From positions 17,694,747 to 17,758,746 of the forward strand of contig OZ038451.1 in the NCBI GenBank assembly GCA_964036195.1: 64,000 nt of DNA. Reading direction: 5' to 3'. A program made the translations under genes and the position numbers. The notes under the pieces were generated by a model, which saw only the letters and a program-made list of their open reading frames with translations, was not told where the DNA came from and ran no database searches. Position 1 is the first letter of the stretch; every line of letters begins with the position of its first letter. The stretch is from Sphaerolaimus hirsutus. Lineage: Eukaryota > Nematoda > Chromadorea > Monhysterida > Sphaerolaimidae. Of this stretch, positions 39,736 through 51,848 are shown in pieces.

Positions 39736-41218
39736 CGCTTTTGCTGTCGTTTTTCTGTGAGTGAATGGTCATTGTGATTGCTAGTGAATTATTGATGTCA
39801 GTGGTACACTCATTACAGTCTGAGCATTTTATGTACGGGGTGTCCTTTACGTACGATTTTTCAAATTTTCCAAAGAAATTTCAGTTGCCCATTTTTCAAG
39901 TGTTGTATTTTGACAAATATGCCAAAAAATCAGACAAGAATCGAAAAATTCCACTCTAGCCGCCTTTTTTTTGTGAAGAAGAATACAGAAAGTCTATAAG
40001 TCTATTCTGGATACGTTTTTCTAAAAGTCTATGAGACTATAAACGGCCCTGTGTCGGTGCTCATCCTGCGCTATACGGTGCTCAATATGTACTCAGCGAC
40101 AGGGGTATCGTAGATTTTTACTTTCCGGGGGTCCAATGTATAGGCTTTTTCGAGGTGTAGAAGGAAGAAAAGGAGAAAAATTTCTTAAGGTAGGTGAAAA
40201 TAGCTCAAATAGGTATATAAGTACATAAAGCACTAAAAATGGATGAAAATAGGCAGTTGGACACAACAAATAGTGACTTTGGAGGTGATCCAGAACCTGG
40301 TAAACAAATTTTTATTGCGGTAAACAATCGATGAGTCCGCGATGAGGCGGAAAATGTAACGCCTAATTTCAATAGTTGGAACTTAATGATTTTCAGGAAC
40401 TTTTGCAGCTTTTTCTAAAATTGTGCGGTGCCTGAAACAACAATTGTAAAATACGCCCTCGGACATACAAAGTTTCTTTGTATTTATGTACATGTACTCT
40501 TTTGGTTTTGTATTTATGTGCAGTTAACAATTTTGTAATTATTACGCGGACAACATAATCTCGATTGATTTCGAATACTCGTCAAATTTGTGTATCTTGT
40601 CAGATTTCGGTTTAATGAACCCTACATAAACCACTATTCTTGCAGAACTCTCACAAAAGCTTGGTCTCTTTTATCCACGGAGTCCAAACCGCCTCCATCA
40701 CTAGAAAAGTGCAATCGCAATTTTGCGCCCAAAAGCTATGTAGGATAACCACCTAAATCTTTTCATGTACAGGCAACTCGAAACCGAGAAAAGTCGATGG
40801 TTTAAAATTCTGTGGCGGTAAAAGTTTTTCAGTTCCATTTTTGTGACAGCCGTCCAAAATCCCTGAAGCGGGTGCTGCTCACGCTTGAAACATCTGCAGC
40901 CTGTACCCGCAAGTTCTGCGAACAAGTTTCAGCTGGGTCTGATCTGGGCCCCGTTCCAAAGCGTGTCAAATGTAGGGTGTGTGGGAAATTTGTCAGGTGT
41001 CATGTCTAAGTGTATTGCATTTTACCGGGTATACACTTGTGGGGTTTGGCAGTTGTCTGACATTTTCGCTGGGTGCCGACCTGGTGCCAGTCTGAGTAAA
41101 CATTAGTCTGAGTGCCAGCCAGTAAACATTGGTAAACATGTTGACAAGAGCAGCGGGTTTTTTCATGGCATTCTTCTCATCTCTTGAACACCTTGTCACA
41201 CAAACATTCAATCTGTAA
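39736..41218. other. Intergenic, one S-family fragment (about 40122-40300)
   Basis: TATAGGCTTTTTCGAGGTG, GAAGGAAGAAAAGGAG and AGCTCAAATAGGTATATAAG mark the S fragment. The rest has no recognised content. Confidence 0.45.
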
Positions 41219-41554
41219 GGCACCATTTACACGAAGTTTTGTGACGACTCCGACAACACCTGAAAAGTTCAATATTAATGAGAAAAGGTGGTCAAGTATA
41301 CATTCCAGCTTGGCGTATAGGCCAGTTAAATTGCAGATAAATCGCGCTTGTTGCGCCAGAGTTATAGACGTTATAAAAAAAATTACGGTTGTCGCAGCTG
41401 CCTGTCGGGATCTGACAAGCGCAATTTATCTGCAGTTTTGACATGCATATACACCTAGGTTGCGCGTAAATATAATTGACTACTTTTCTCATAAATATTT
41501 AACCTTTCAAGTGTTGTCGGAGTCGTCACAAAAAAACTCCGTGTAAACGGTGCC
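41219..41554. mobile_element. PIF/Harbinger-like MITE, TSD TAA
   Basis: Ends GGCACCATTTACACGAAG and its inverse, extended by GTGACGACTCCGACAACAC, flanked by TAA on both sides (41216-41218 and 41555-41557). A second inverted pair inside (AATTGCAGATAAATCGCGC with GCGCAATTTATCTGCAG) may be a nested element. Confidence 0.7.
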
Positions 41555-41716
41555 TAATACTTTGCCTATTTTGACACTATTCACTTGGCAGCCGGAGAAA
41601 TTGTCCCCCGCGCCGCGTTGGCATTCACGTGCATCCGAACTAAAGGCTCTGGGCTTGCGGCACGTGAACCGCGCGCCGACTAAAGTATGAATGAGCGCCG
41701 TGCCCAGTGTATGCTC

Positions 41717-42235
41717 CAGTTGTTAAAACGTATTTACGTTTACTCGAAAAATACTTATACTCGCATACTGCGTAAATACGTTTACGTTTCCCGAAAAAAT
41801 ACCGGTACTCACATACTCGCGTACTTTTTGAAAGTACGCGAGTACAGAAAACGTATTTTAAGGGATCAGAAAATGTCATTTTGCCAGACAGAAAGTAACA
41901 AACAGGGCATTTTCCTAAGAAATAATTATAAGGAGAGGAAAACACATCTTTGATGTATTTAAGAGTAAAAGTTGAAAAACACCAATTTTTACGTGATTTT
42001 CGTGAGAAAAATACTCAATTTTACGTTTACTGTGAGAAAAATACTCATTTTTACCTTTTTCCCAGGGAAAAATACTGTTTTTTTAAACGTTTTATCCGGA
42101 AAAAAGTATTTTACTCACCTTTTACGCAGTGTAAAAGTAAAAATATAATACTTTACGTTTTCTGTACTCAGGTGTGAGTAAAATAAAATACGTTACGTTT
42201 ACATTAAAAAAACTTCAGCATTTTTAACAACTCTG
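41717..42235. mobile_element. K-family hAT with ACGTTTACGTTT array, TSD GTATGCTC
   Basis: Ends CAGTTGTTAAAACGTATT and TTTTTAACAACTCTG with perfect duplications GTATGCTC (41709-41716 and 42236-42243). Interior repeats: CGTAAATACGTTTACGTTT, GAGAAAAATACTCATTTTTA. The copies at 13930 and 26225 are derivatives. Confidence 0.9.
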
Positions 42236-43080
42236 GTATGCTCGGCTGGCAATGCGCTGCCGTGCAGCTGGCGCGGGTGCACCGCTCTGTTTTGCCGCCG
42301 TGTCGTAGGTTACTTGCTAGTTGCGACTTCGTTGCCTCCTGTTTCTATTTTAGGCCTTGTTTACCTATTTTTTTCGACGGCAGGTTTTCCCCCTTTGCGC
42401 GCTAAAATATCAATGCCAGTTTTGAGCGGTCACGTGATTGTCTGTTTTGACTTTTGAGTAGAGTCAATAAACGTGAGTAGGCGGCCGTTGTGTGTGAAAC
42501 TGCCTAGAAATTTTTTTTCGTGGAATTTTCTGTCGTGTATAAATGTCGCCGCTTCACACATGCGTTTCACGTGTTTTTCGGTTTTGATTACTTGGCCTTT
42601 CCGCTTGGATACTTCTTCATTCCGGGTAGACTGTAATTTATTCAGCTGCGAAGAAACTGATTGCGCTTTGTTTCGATGTGTTGCTAATCTTTTTTATGAA
42701 CACATTTAGATTCAGACAAATATGGTGTTCAAGTATTTAGGTGATTATTGCTGCGGCTCTCCTGGAAGGCTGCCGTTTTCATCTAGGTTGTTTTATTGAA
42801 AAATAGTTTCTGGTTTTTAGTTTTAGTTTTCTAGACGATTTTGGAGCATATTTTCACTCAATTTTAAACATTTTCGTTTCAATTTATTTACCGAAAAATT
42901 TTCGCCCTGTACAGCTAAAAAAATACAAAAATACAGGAATTGTAGCAAATATGGCAGATAGCTAACAAAAATTATTAAGTAGCATAAAAATTTCGTGGTA
43001 GGATAAATATGTAGATATAATTTCGCTGGGGGCGCCACTTGCGCTGACCCCTGATAAATATATGTAACTACAGAATAGAT
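42236..43080. other. Intergenic, no recognised content
   Basis: AT-rich with open frames that I consider random. Confidence 0.4.
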
Positions 43081-44289
43081 CACATGACCACTGTCACCAT
43101 GCAGCAGCTATGCGGCATGCTTTGGCCGCCCCCGGTGCCGCAGCGGAGCCGAGACTCCAGCTTCACTCGTGCAGTTATGCAGTCTAACTCTGCACGAGCT
43201 GCAGAAAAAAAACAGCTGAGCCACGCGCGGCGGACTCGGCTCTCGCTTTCATGCAGTCTCATGTGGTTTCATTTGCGCACAGCGCCGCGGCGCACTTGCT
43301 GCCGACCGGGCGGCGGCGGTTTCGCGGGCCGCATGTAAATGCGCGCCCGGTGCCATTGGTCTAGGTGCGGTCGCTTAGTGCCGCTCGTAGCCATCAGTTT
43401 GCCGGCGCATGCGCTTTGATGTGCTCGCTGACGTAATGATAAGCTGGTTACTTGCGACCGCCAGTTCTGCCAGCCGCTGTTGCCATTCTGGCCGCGCTGC
43501 ACAGTGGCAATGGCAATTGTGGGCCGCTCGGCCGTCCGTTCGTACAGTAATGAAAAGTGTGCGAAGTGGGCCGCCGTCCGGGGAGACAGCCGAAGGACGC
43601 GTCTCATCGATCGGCCGGGCTGACTGCAACTGGGCGCATGCGCGCCCACGGCCGACCTACCGCCGGCGACAGATCTTTTTCTCGTGTTGTCGCCGCCGCG
43701 CTGCACTTTTCGTTGCGTCACCGCGCCCGGTTCAATTTGTTTCAGTCTGCTCAACGGCCATTTCGCTTATTAGGTGCGCTGAGAGCTGCGAGAGGCCGGC
43801 GCTTCCATGCAGTTCAGCTGGTGGCTTTCGTGCCGTTTAGTGGAACCGCTGCGAAGCTGCCCGCATGCGCTGATACATCGATTTTCTGACGGTTCCTAAA
43901 AGTGTGTGCGTCTGCTTACGAATATTCGTCGCGACAATGTAGTGCACGGTATAGCTCGGAATATAACGCCCGCTTGTCGCTCATATTTATATAGATTGAA
44001 ATGATCCATAAATTAACCATCTCTGGCTATCGTTTCAATTATTTCCGTCTCAATAATAGCGCACGCACTCGATTCTACATTACGCTCGTTACGGTAGCCT
44101 CTGCGCAGTCGCAAGTTTCCCACCGGTGCGCCGCCGCGCAGACTTTCCTCCGCCCGCCGCCGGCGTCCCCCTGGGGAAGCAGCTTTGCTAATCATTCGAC
44201 TGTAACTCGGTGCAGTCGCGTCGACGGGTACCCGCGCCCGCTGCACGGTGTCGCCGCGTCTGAACGCGCACTGTTTGCACCCGCGCGCC
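43081..44289 (+). promoter_or_regulatory. GC- and CpG-rich region upstream of URM1
   Basis: Compositionally distinct: about 1.2 kb of GC-rich sequence dense in CG dinucleotides and GCCGCGC-type words, ending at the URM1 start codon. Long open frames exist on both strands, as expected of GC-rich DNA, without recognisable motifs. It may be a CpG-island-like promoter, or an exon or promoter of an unannotated upstream gene. Confidence 0.45.
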
Positions 44290-47200
44290 ATGGAGACTGA
44301 GCCCATGCCCAGTCACGGTGAGTGGGTCCTGGGGTGGTGTTCGTTCGCTGAGTGAATGTGGGTGTCATTGGGTTGGACCTTGTGGGTTTCAGTGTAGGCG
44401 GATAGGTGGCTGTGTTTTGCCCAAAAAAAAGTTTGAGGACCTGTCGATGCATTACTGCGTCGAGACTAGTGAAGGCTATAGTGAAGCAGCAGTGAAATGC
44501 TGCACTGTACATTGACTATTGTTACTTTTGTGGCAATCTCACGAATACTATGTTCAATTTCTATGTTGGGGGAAGCATTGCCAGTCTGGATGGTGAGTCA
44601 TCCCGTTTCAGACTGTCGATATCAAATAAAGAGAAGTGATATCGATCCAAGGAGACTCTGAATTTACTAAAAATTTGTTTTGTCATTGTTTTCACATTGT
44701 CCAAAACATGAGCTGATCCCGATGTAGAGATGGGACCAAACAGGATTCCTATCCCGAATCGTGAAAAATGCCATTTCTCTAGCATCTTAGTGTGTTTTTA
44801 GACTTTTTGTGAAAAATTTAAAAAACCCGTCATTACCAGAACATTGTTCAAAATGTTCAAATCCAGATCCCGAAAAAATGTCAATCCCGTGACTAGGGTG
44901 GCAGAATTTACCGTACCGTACCGTACCGCATTTTTGGTAAATTTACCGTACCGTACCGTTTACCGCACTTTTAGAAATTTACCGTACAGTATTTTCCAAA
45001 ATTTACCGTACCGTACCGCGTACCGCACTCATTTACCACAGAAAATGCGGTAAATTTTACTCAGATTGACCTTAAATATGTCAATTTATTGATGGCAATT
45101 AATGTGGTGATTTGAATTTTTTGCGCGCAAGAGCGCAGTTTCACAACACTGTTTTCCTTTTTTGAACCCTTTTGATTTCATTGATTTTAAGTCATGATTT
45201 ACATTAGTATAATGTGTTTATAAAATCAAGCCATGTGCTTCAACAAGCTCTTAAAGTGTAAATTTCACTTACTTTTAGCAATTTTTTGCCCACTTTCAGC
45301 TATTTTTCTTCCTTTTCTTCCTTCTATACTTTGAATAAACCTATATATTGAGCCCCTACATTGTGGGTAATGGAATTACTGTTATTGTGTCCTTTAAGTC
45401 CATTTATCAAATTGTGTCATTGAATTTGGTGTATGAAGTAAAAGTTGTCTGTAGTACGGCATTGATACATTTCTGACAATCGGAAATTTACCGCACCGTA
45501 CCGTACCACGTACCGCACCGGACCGTACCGCGTACCGCACCGTACCGTACCGCGTACCGCACCGTACCGTACCGTACCGCGTACCGCACTTTTCAGATTT
45601 ACCGTACCGTACCGTTTACCGCAAAATTGAAGATTTACCGTAGCGTACCGTTTACCGCAAAATAGCAAATTTACCGTACCGTACCGTTTACCGCAAGGCC
45701 GTACCATCTGCCACCCTACCCGTGACCCCAATCATCATCCCGAAATCTCCAAAATCCCATACCGATCCCGACCCTGTCACCCCAATCCCGATCCCGAAAT
45801 CTCAAAAACCATAGACCCGATCCCGAAAAGTGAATCCCGTTTGAACCCTTCCAAATACCTTCCTTTGAACCCTTCCTTCCTCGCAGAGCTGGGCGACGGG
45901 GCCGACGACCAGATGTTGAACGCGGCGCGCGACCACCTGGACGAGATCATCCCGGGCGCGCCGCCCAAGAACATGAGCCGGCAGTCGTCGCGCAACGACG
46001 CCGACTATCTGCGCATCACGGTCGAGTTCACCGGCGGCGCCGAGCTGCTCGTCGGCAACCAAAAGAAGCACGACGTCTCCCTGTACAAGCTGTGCGTTGA
46101 GCCGCGATGTGTCCTATTGGCTCCACACACACTAGTTGACATCGACAACAAAAGTCAACTGGTTACGATCCCAATTCCAAGTTTGCATTTGAACGTCGTT
46201 CGTTGGCCCGTCAGCTAGCTTTGAATTGGGATCGGAACCGGTGTGTGGGCCCAATGTGCCTGCGGGCATTAGTTTTCACACGAATTTTCGAAAACTCCCA
46301 GATAAGCTTAAAATGCATTTGAGTTTTCTTCAATGAGGGTCAGGGACGTAGCCAGGATTTTTGAGCGGGGGGGGCGGATTGTATACGGAGCCCGGCGAAC
46401 GGGGGGGGCGGCGCCCCCCCCCCTAAAATTTTACCTCTGTAGTAGGGGAATGGCGCTGGCGCCATTCGTAGGCGCCACGCCATGGCGTCACTGGCGTTGT
46501 CATTGGCGCCAAAACAGCAGTATACGTCTGTAATTTACAGGCATTTACAGCGACATGGACACGAATTGAGTCCATTTTCACTGGCTTTGTGGCCGCGGTG
46601 ATCGGTAATCCGAAAATACATGTTGTGAAGGGTAAATGCGCGCTTGCGCGCAAAAATTTTTCAAACTGTCGGCAAAATCGTCCTCTGAAAGCGCCATTTC
46701 TGGCACATGTTTTGGTCCGGCCCGGGAAGGGGGGGGGGCGGCCGCCCCCCCGCCCCCCCCCCTGGCTACGTCCTTGATGAGGGTGCCGTCAACCACATTT
46801 GACGGAGATTTAGAATGACTCATTCTGGAAAACTCAAACACGTTCAATGCACATTTAAGAGTTTTCGAAATTTCGTCTGAAAACTAGTGTGCGCAGGGTC
46901 AATGAATTTATAGAGCGTATTTGAAGAGGTTCACCCAAAAGTGCAAAAGGCATATCACCAAACTTTGAAATGCAATTTTGAGAATTCAAAATTTGTTGAC
47001 TTGTGCACTTTTCTTTGTGCAAACGGGATCCTGAATCAAACTGTTTGCGTCTTGCTCGACGAGTAAAGAGCTGGAAAAAATGGTGAGGGCTTGCGTGGTG
47101 GGTCTGTCAGTGGGATCTGTGAGTCGAGTCCAATTCGTTTCGAATCCATTTCGTTGTCTATGGGGGGGGCAATTTTATCTCATTTCTCTCGCATCCAAGT

Positions 47201-47724
47201 GTGTTTTAAGCTTTGAAACACTATGAAAACCCTGAAAACCAGAACTTTTTGGCCAAAATCCCGATCCCGGAACCATAATCCCGATCCCGAAAAATTCCAA
47301 TGCCGATCCCGAAATCTCAAGAAAACAATCCCGCCATCCCGATACCGATACCGAAAAGTCAATTCCGTTTAAACCCCAGAGTGGCGGGGGTGGTAACCAT
47401 TACTCAGTGGTATTTTCCCCCTGCTGTAGATGGTGAATCGCTCCCCCGGGGGTGACACTGCGATCTATTCATTCATGTAGACCATGCAAATTGGCCCCAT
47501 CTCGCAGAAAGCAGAAGAAATGGACGGTGGCGAACCTGCTGCCGTGGATCGTGGACAACCTGCTGACGGTGGACAACCCCGATCTGCTGATGCAAGACGC
47601 CACTGTGCGGCCGGGCATGCTCGTGATGGTGAACGACACCGACTGGGAGCTGCTCGGCGCCGGCAACTACGAGCTGCGCCCCGGCGACCACGTGACCTTC
47701 ATTTCCACGCTGCACGGCGGCTGA
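44290..47724 (+). CDS. URM1: Ubiquitin-related modifier 1 with N-terminal extension
   Basis: Three exons: 44290-44317, 45887-46091 and 47508-47724, 149 residues, phases consistent. URM1 is a sulfur carrier for 2-thiolation of wobble uridine in tRNA and can be conjugated to proteins under oxidative stress. The C-terminal 100 residues match the family: [67 protein letters not shown], ending in the required diglycine. The first 48 residues ([20 protein letters not shown] and onward) are not part of usual URM1. An in-frame ATG at MSRQSSRND would give a near-normal length, so the true start may be there, with exon 1 non-coding. Both introns are crowded with nested transposons. Confidence 0.95.
44727..45846. 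repeat. CCCGATCCC-family hAT, split by hAT 44894-45718
   Basis: Left part CAAACAGGATTCCTATCCCG; right part CAATCCCGATCCCGAAATC and CCCGTTTGAACCCTT. It ends only about 40 bp before URM1 exon 2. The duplication is not clear. Confidence 0.6.
44894..45718. mobile_element. Non-autonomous hAT with ACCGTACCGT array, TSD CCCGTGAC
   Basis: Ends TAGGGTGGCAGAATTTACCG and CATCTGCCACCCTA; perfect duplications CCCGTGAC (44886-44893 and 45719-45726). The left array is about 160 bp and the right about 210 bp of TACCGTACCG with TTTACCGC spacers. The centre contains an S-family fragment (about 45268-45365). Confidence 0.93.
46116..46254. repeat. P-family palindromic MITE in URM1 intron 2
   Basis: GGCTCCACACACACTAGTTG and GGTGTGTGGGCCC. 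It begins about 25 bases after the exon 2 donor. Internally deleted relative to the copies at 24865 and 49862. Confidence 0.65.
46258..46890. repeat. Palindromic TTTTCGAAAACTC element, split by a hAT
   Basis: AGTTTTCACACGAATTTTCG with AAAACTCCCAGATAAGCTT on the left and AGTTTTCGAAATTTCGTC on the right. The same palindrome is intact at 61030-61237. Confidence 0.6.
46341..46776. mobile_element. hAT-like element, TSD ATGAGGGT
   Basis: Ends CAGGGACGTAGCCAGGATTT and CCTGGCTACGTCCTTG; perfect duplications ATGAGGGT (46333-46340 and 46777-46784). Same family as 29164 and 33356. Confidence 0.93.
47018..47382. repeat. Degraded CCCGATCCC-family copy in URM1 intron 2
   Basis: CAAACGGGATCCTGAATC on the left and AAAATCCCGATCCCGG, CCGTTTAAACCCC on the right. 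Confidence 0.55.
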
Positions 47725-49861
47725 TGCAATCTCGGACGGCTAGCGCGGGTCTGCTGCGCGGTCGTGCCGCTTGGCTGCTCGGCGGTGGCGTGTCACTGCA
47801 CTGCGCAGGCAATTTGCACGACCGTTATGCACTTTAACACATTTTTTGAAATATTTTTATGGAGCTCGAAAACGTTTGGATCTTGTCGACGCCCGTTTTT
47901 TAAAAACAACGTTTAAATACCGTTCTTTGGAATTACCTGGTATGATAATATGGCTGTACACACATTTTGCCGCGGCGACAGTTGATGTCAGTAACCAATT
48001 GAATATTTGATTGATATTCTGTCAAAATAAACTATTAATCATTCAACGATTGAAATAAATGACTTATTTGAATGGGTTAATTTACTAATAACAAGTCACA
48101 TTGTGACACACCATCAGTCAAACATTCAGTTGACAACTGCCATCAATATTCGTCGCGTCAACTGGTGGGTGTATTGATTAAAATAGCAAAAGAATGCTGT
48201 ATTTATGATAGCATCTGGTGTTTTGATATGTCTGCAGTGGTCAGGTATATAAAACGGTGGACTGGAAGAAACTAATAATTTTTGGACAAGGATAAATATG
48301 TGAACAGCTCTGACCCTCCAATCTTCTAGATATGTAGACTTATGAAGTCGGGATGGCCGGAGTTTTTTAATTAATTTTTATTTCAAAAACGTTTTATAAA
48401 AACGCAAGCATCGAAACTTTTTTTACAAAACGGCAGCTGAACTTGTCAGTACTTATTCACTAGGTTTATGCAATTTTTTGTGCGCCAGCGTGAAATTTCA
48501 CATGCAAAATGGGAGATTAACATGATACATCACTGTCAATGTATTAATCTTTTTTAAACCTCTTCAAGAACGTATACATGTTTTATTTAAAAACGATGTC
48601 GTTAAAAAACGTTTGTCCACCCCTCCTGAAATAGTGTAAACGGCGACAAACCCCATACATAAATATATTTATAATAGCTGTTTTAGCTGAATTCCGCTGT
48701 TATTACTTCTATTGCGTGAGAAAATACGCGTTTTCGTTTACGCCTGGTAGTGCAGCACGTTCATTTCGCTAATGTTTACGCGGTGAAGATTATATTTTGG
48801 ACGGGATTGCTTTTGCATTGTGATCGCATTTGTTTAGTGTCATTTTTTGGAAATGATCGGCCACCTTACACGGGGGTCTCCCGGGGGTGTCACTGTTCGA
48901 AAAAAATTGTCAAATGATTGGAAGTTCAAAACGTTTCCGAACAAAACCTATTTTTTTTCTCAACCATCAACATCTGTTTTGAAATAGGTGATATGGTGAT
49001 GTGCACTTTTGCTATTGCCAGGGTGGCGGTACATTTTTAGTCCTCATCGATGTTTACAACCCAACGCACAATATTTTATGTGTCATTGTGATGCTTTTGA
49101 AGGTTAAAAAAATGTCTTTATTTTATCGATTATTGACTGATGGTTGGAACGATATTAATCTTCTCAATAGACATTACATATTTTTCAAAAATTTCGATAT
49201 TAATATCCGATGTCAAAGAATGCTCTTCATTCGATACGATATATCGTTGCAACCCTTGTTTAAAAATCAACTGCAGTTTATCGAATTTTCTGCCGGTTTT
49301 CACAATTTTAGTCGTCCGGTTTTGTATTTGTAATTGAAATCCCGGTTAATTTTTATTCAACATTGTCCCATTGGTTGCCAGGATGTATTGGAATTTCTAA
49401 TCAATATTCAGTTTTGAGAATGTCTAGTTTCTTTTGTCGCAGTCCCCGAATGCTGTGAATAATGGAAGCATAATGTTATTGGAGTTTTTTTACTGTTGAC
49501 TTCCACGAATATTCCCTTTGCCACGTGGAACTGTCTTAAAAGCGATCCAGTGGGGAACAATTCAAGCTGACATATAAAAAGTATCGGTGCCTGTCGAAAA
49601 GTCCAAATTCTTCAGCAAGTATTCTATCATTTAGTGCCTGTTTATCCATATTTTTGTCATTTCCGGCCACAGATTCTCGTCACAGAAGAACCTACGCACT
49701 TAATTAAATCTCGGGCTAAACATGTGTCAGCCGCAATTGTCCACGCTATGTGGCATCGGCCGCTACCCCTAGTTCATATTGCGTAGCATTCTGCTACCCT
49801 TCCAAGTGCCCGCCGCACAGTTGTTCAAGATCGGTTGCGTGAGGCGGCCGTGCACAGTGGG
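47725..49861. other. Intergenic between URM1 and the P-family MITE at 49862
   Basis: At about 48349-48630 a hAT-like fragment is seen (GGGATGGCCGGAGTTTT, AAAAACGTTTTATAAAAACG, ACGTTTGTCCACCCCT). The rest is AT-rich without recognised genes. Confidence 0.4.
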
Positions 49862-50022
49862 TCCCCACACGCTAGTTGACATCGACACCAAATGTCAACT
49901 GGTGCCGATCCAGATTCAAAGCTTGCTGACGAGCCGACGAATGACGTTCAAACGCGAGCTTTGAATTGGGAACGGAACCAGTTGACATTCGGTGTCGATG
50001 TCAACTAGCGTGTGTGGGGCCA
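49862..50022. repeat. P-family palindromic MITE
   Basis: Ends GTCCCCACACGCTAGTTGAC and CAACTAGCGTGTGTGGGGCC; internal GTGCCGATCCAGATTCAAAG pairs with CTTTGAATTGGGAACGGAAC. Confidence 0.75.
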
Positions 50023-50684
50023 ATCTCAAGGGGTGGGGCACCTTACGTTCTAGTCATGTTCGGCACTTGGTATGTCCTCAGCCATGGTGAGCTCAATCTC
50101 TGCGCGGTGGGCACACTCTCACTTGAGTTGAACGTGAGCGAGGCACATCTCCCGTTGATCTTTGTTGTGGTAAAAATCGTTATCGTAAGCCCCCGATTTT
50201 TTCTTTTTTTTAATTTGCAAGAAATTCAAAAATGAATTTAATGCTACATCACACTTTTCTAAAAGTCGCTTTGAAAAATCCGGTGGCGTACGTAGGTAGT
50301 GACGAGCTTTCTGTTCACAATTTTTGTATTTACAGATAAACATGTCTGAATGTAAGTATAAAACGACATTCTCCTTGTGGGCGGTGAATAATTTTAGCTA
50401 TTATATTTTCCATTTCGAGGACTCTAATATAAATACACATACCTAATACGTTTGTTTTAAATTGATTGATTTGTGATTGCACTGTTATTGCACAAACTCG
50501 TTAGCCCGTTGTCGTGGTTTTCGGCAATGCTTATTTTGCAAATCACGATGCTCTGTTCAAGAAGTATCCACAGCCGATCCTATATTCATCGTAGAGTGTT
50601 GATCGAGTAAGAAGTTGTGGCTTCCGACAATTTGTTGGTTTGGAGTAGTCTGGTCCCGCCCTATGGATTCATTTCTATTTCAAT
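50023..50684. other. Intergenic, no recognised content
   Basis: AT-rich; no supported gene or repeat. Confidence 0.4.
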
Positions 50685-51052
50685 TTACCGTATTACCTCG
50701 AAATACCCCCATCGGGGTTTATTATTTCCCCAGCAAAATTTGAGGGAGGGGGTGGTTATTCGAGGGGGGTTTATATTGTCGTCAGAAATTTCAGTAAGGA
50801 TCGTAGTAAATAGAAAGCATTTGCATACCCACAACAGGTAATAAATGTGTCCAAACTGGGTATATGTGGACATAAAAACGTGGATAGCTACACAAACTGA
50901 TCTGTGTTTAGCTGCAATGCAAATTAGCAGTAATAAATACATCATGTAAATACATTGCATACATGATGTACACCATTCCGGAGGAGGGTATTTCGAGGGG
51001 GGTATTATTTTCCCAGCCCATTTTGAGGGGGGTTATTCGAGGTGATACGGTA
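50685..51052. mobile_element. MITE with ends TACCGTATTACCTCGAAATA
   Basis: TIR TACCGTATTACCTCGAAATA and inverse TTATTCGAGGTGATACGGTA, with repeated GGGGGGTTATTCGAGG units. The core shares GTAATAAATGTGTCCAA and ACACAAACTGATC-like words with the element at 57059. Confidence 0.75.
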
Positions 51053-51848
51053 AATGATAAGTTGCAATGGCCCCTGCGTTTTAACCATGGGGTCTCGATC
51101 ATCACGTCACGGTGCATACGCCCATTTGCAGCGATATTTTTTGAACTAGACAATTTTTGCCTTGCCAAAGTGGATAATTTCATCTGCGCAAACTGATCTT
51201 TGTCTACATCCGCGGAAACACGAAAAGCGGTCTCGAACCGCCGTTTTTTGCTAACATGCCTTTTTGTTTCGAATTTTATTCATTGGAATTTGCGTACGCG
51301 GCTGATGGGAACACTTGAGGTGCTAATCCCGTCCCATTTTTGAGTGTAAATTTCCTGTATCGAACGGGATTAGCAATTACCAATTTATTTAGGATGACCA
51401 ATTAACACCTAAAGGTTGAAACTGGGACTTCCAATACTTGTCTTATAGTCGTCTGTGTGCGGGATTGTCCCCCAGAGGTATTCTAATAAAGCATAAGAAC
51501 GTAAATATTCCAGTAAGTTTACGCCGTAGATTTATCTAGGTATTTACATCATCAAGCACAGTAAAATGTTCCCGGTCAGTTGCCTATGCAATAATAAACT
51601 TTCTGCGAGTGAAATCCATGCTATGAATAAAATAAAGTGCCAGCAAGTGCGCAAACTTGTCTTTGTATAAATTCAACGATATAAAAAGTTGTGTTTAGTT
51701 TCCACATAATATCTACGTCAACTGAGTCTCAATCGCGCTGTTTCTCAACTAAATACTTGAACGTTTGGAATGGGAACATTATTATACCTTAGTCCACCAG
51801 GACTTGATCTCAGCATTGAGGATTGTGGTCGACCGTCGAGGCTGAAAA
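51053..51848 (+). other. Upstream of DNPEP, no recognised content
   Basis: Should hold the DNPEP promoter and 5' UTR. No element was placed with confidence. Confidence 0.4.

Noticed and set aside
43269..43840. Overlapping long frames on both strands in the GC-rich block
   Set aside because: Long frames are expected at high GC; neither shows a domain or consistent splice structure.
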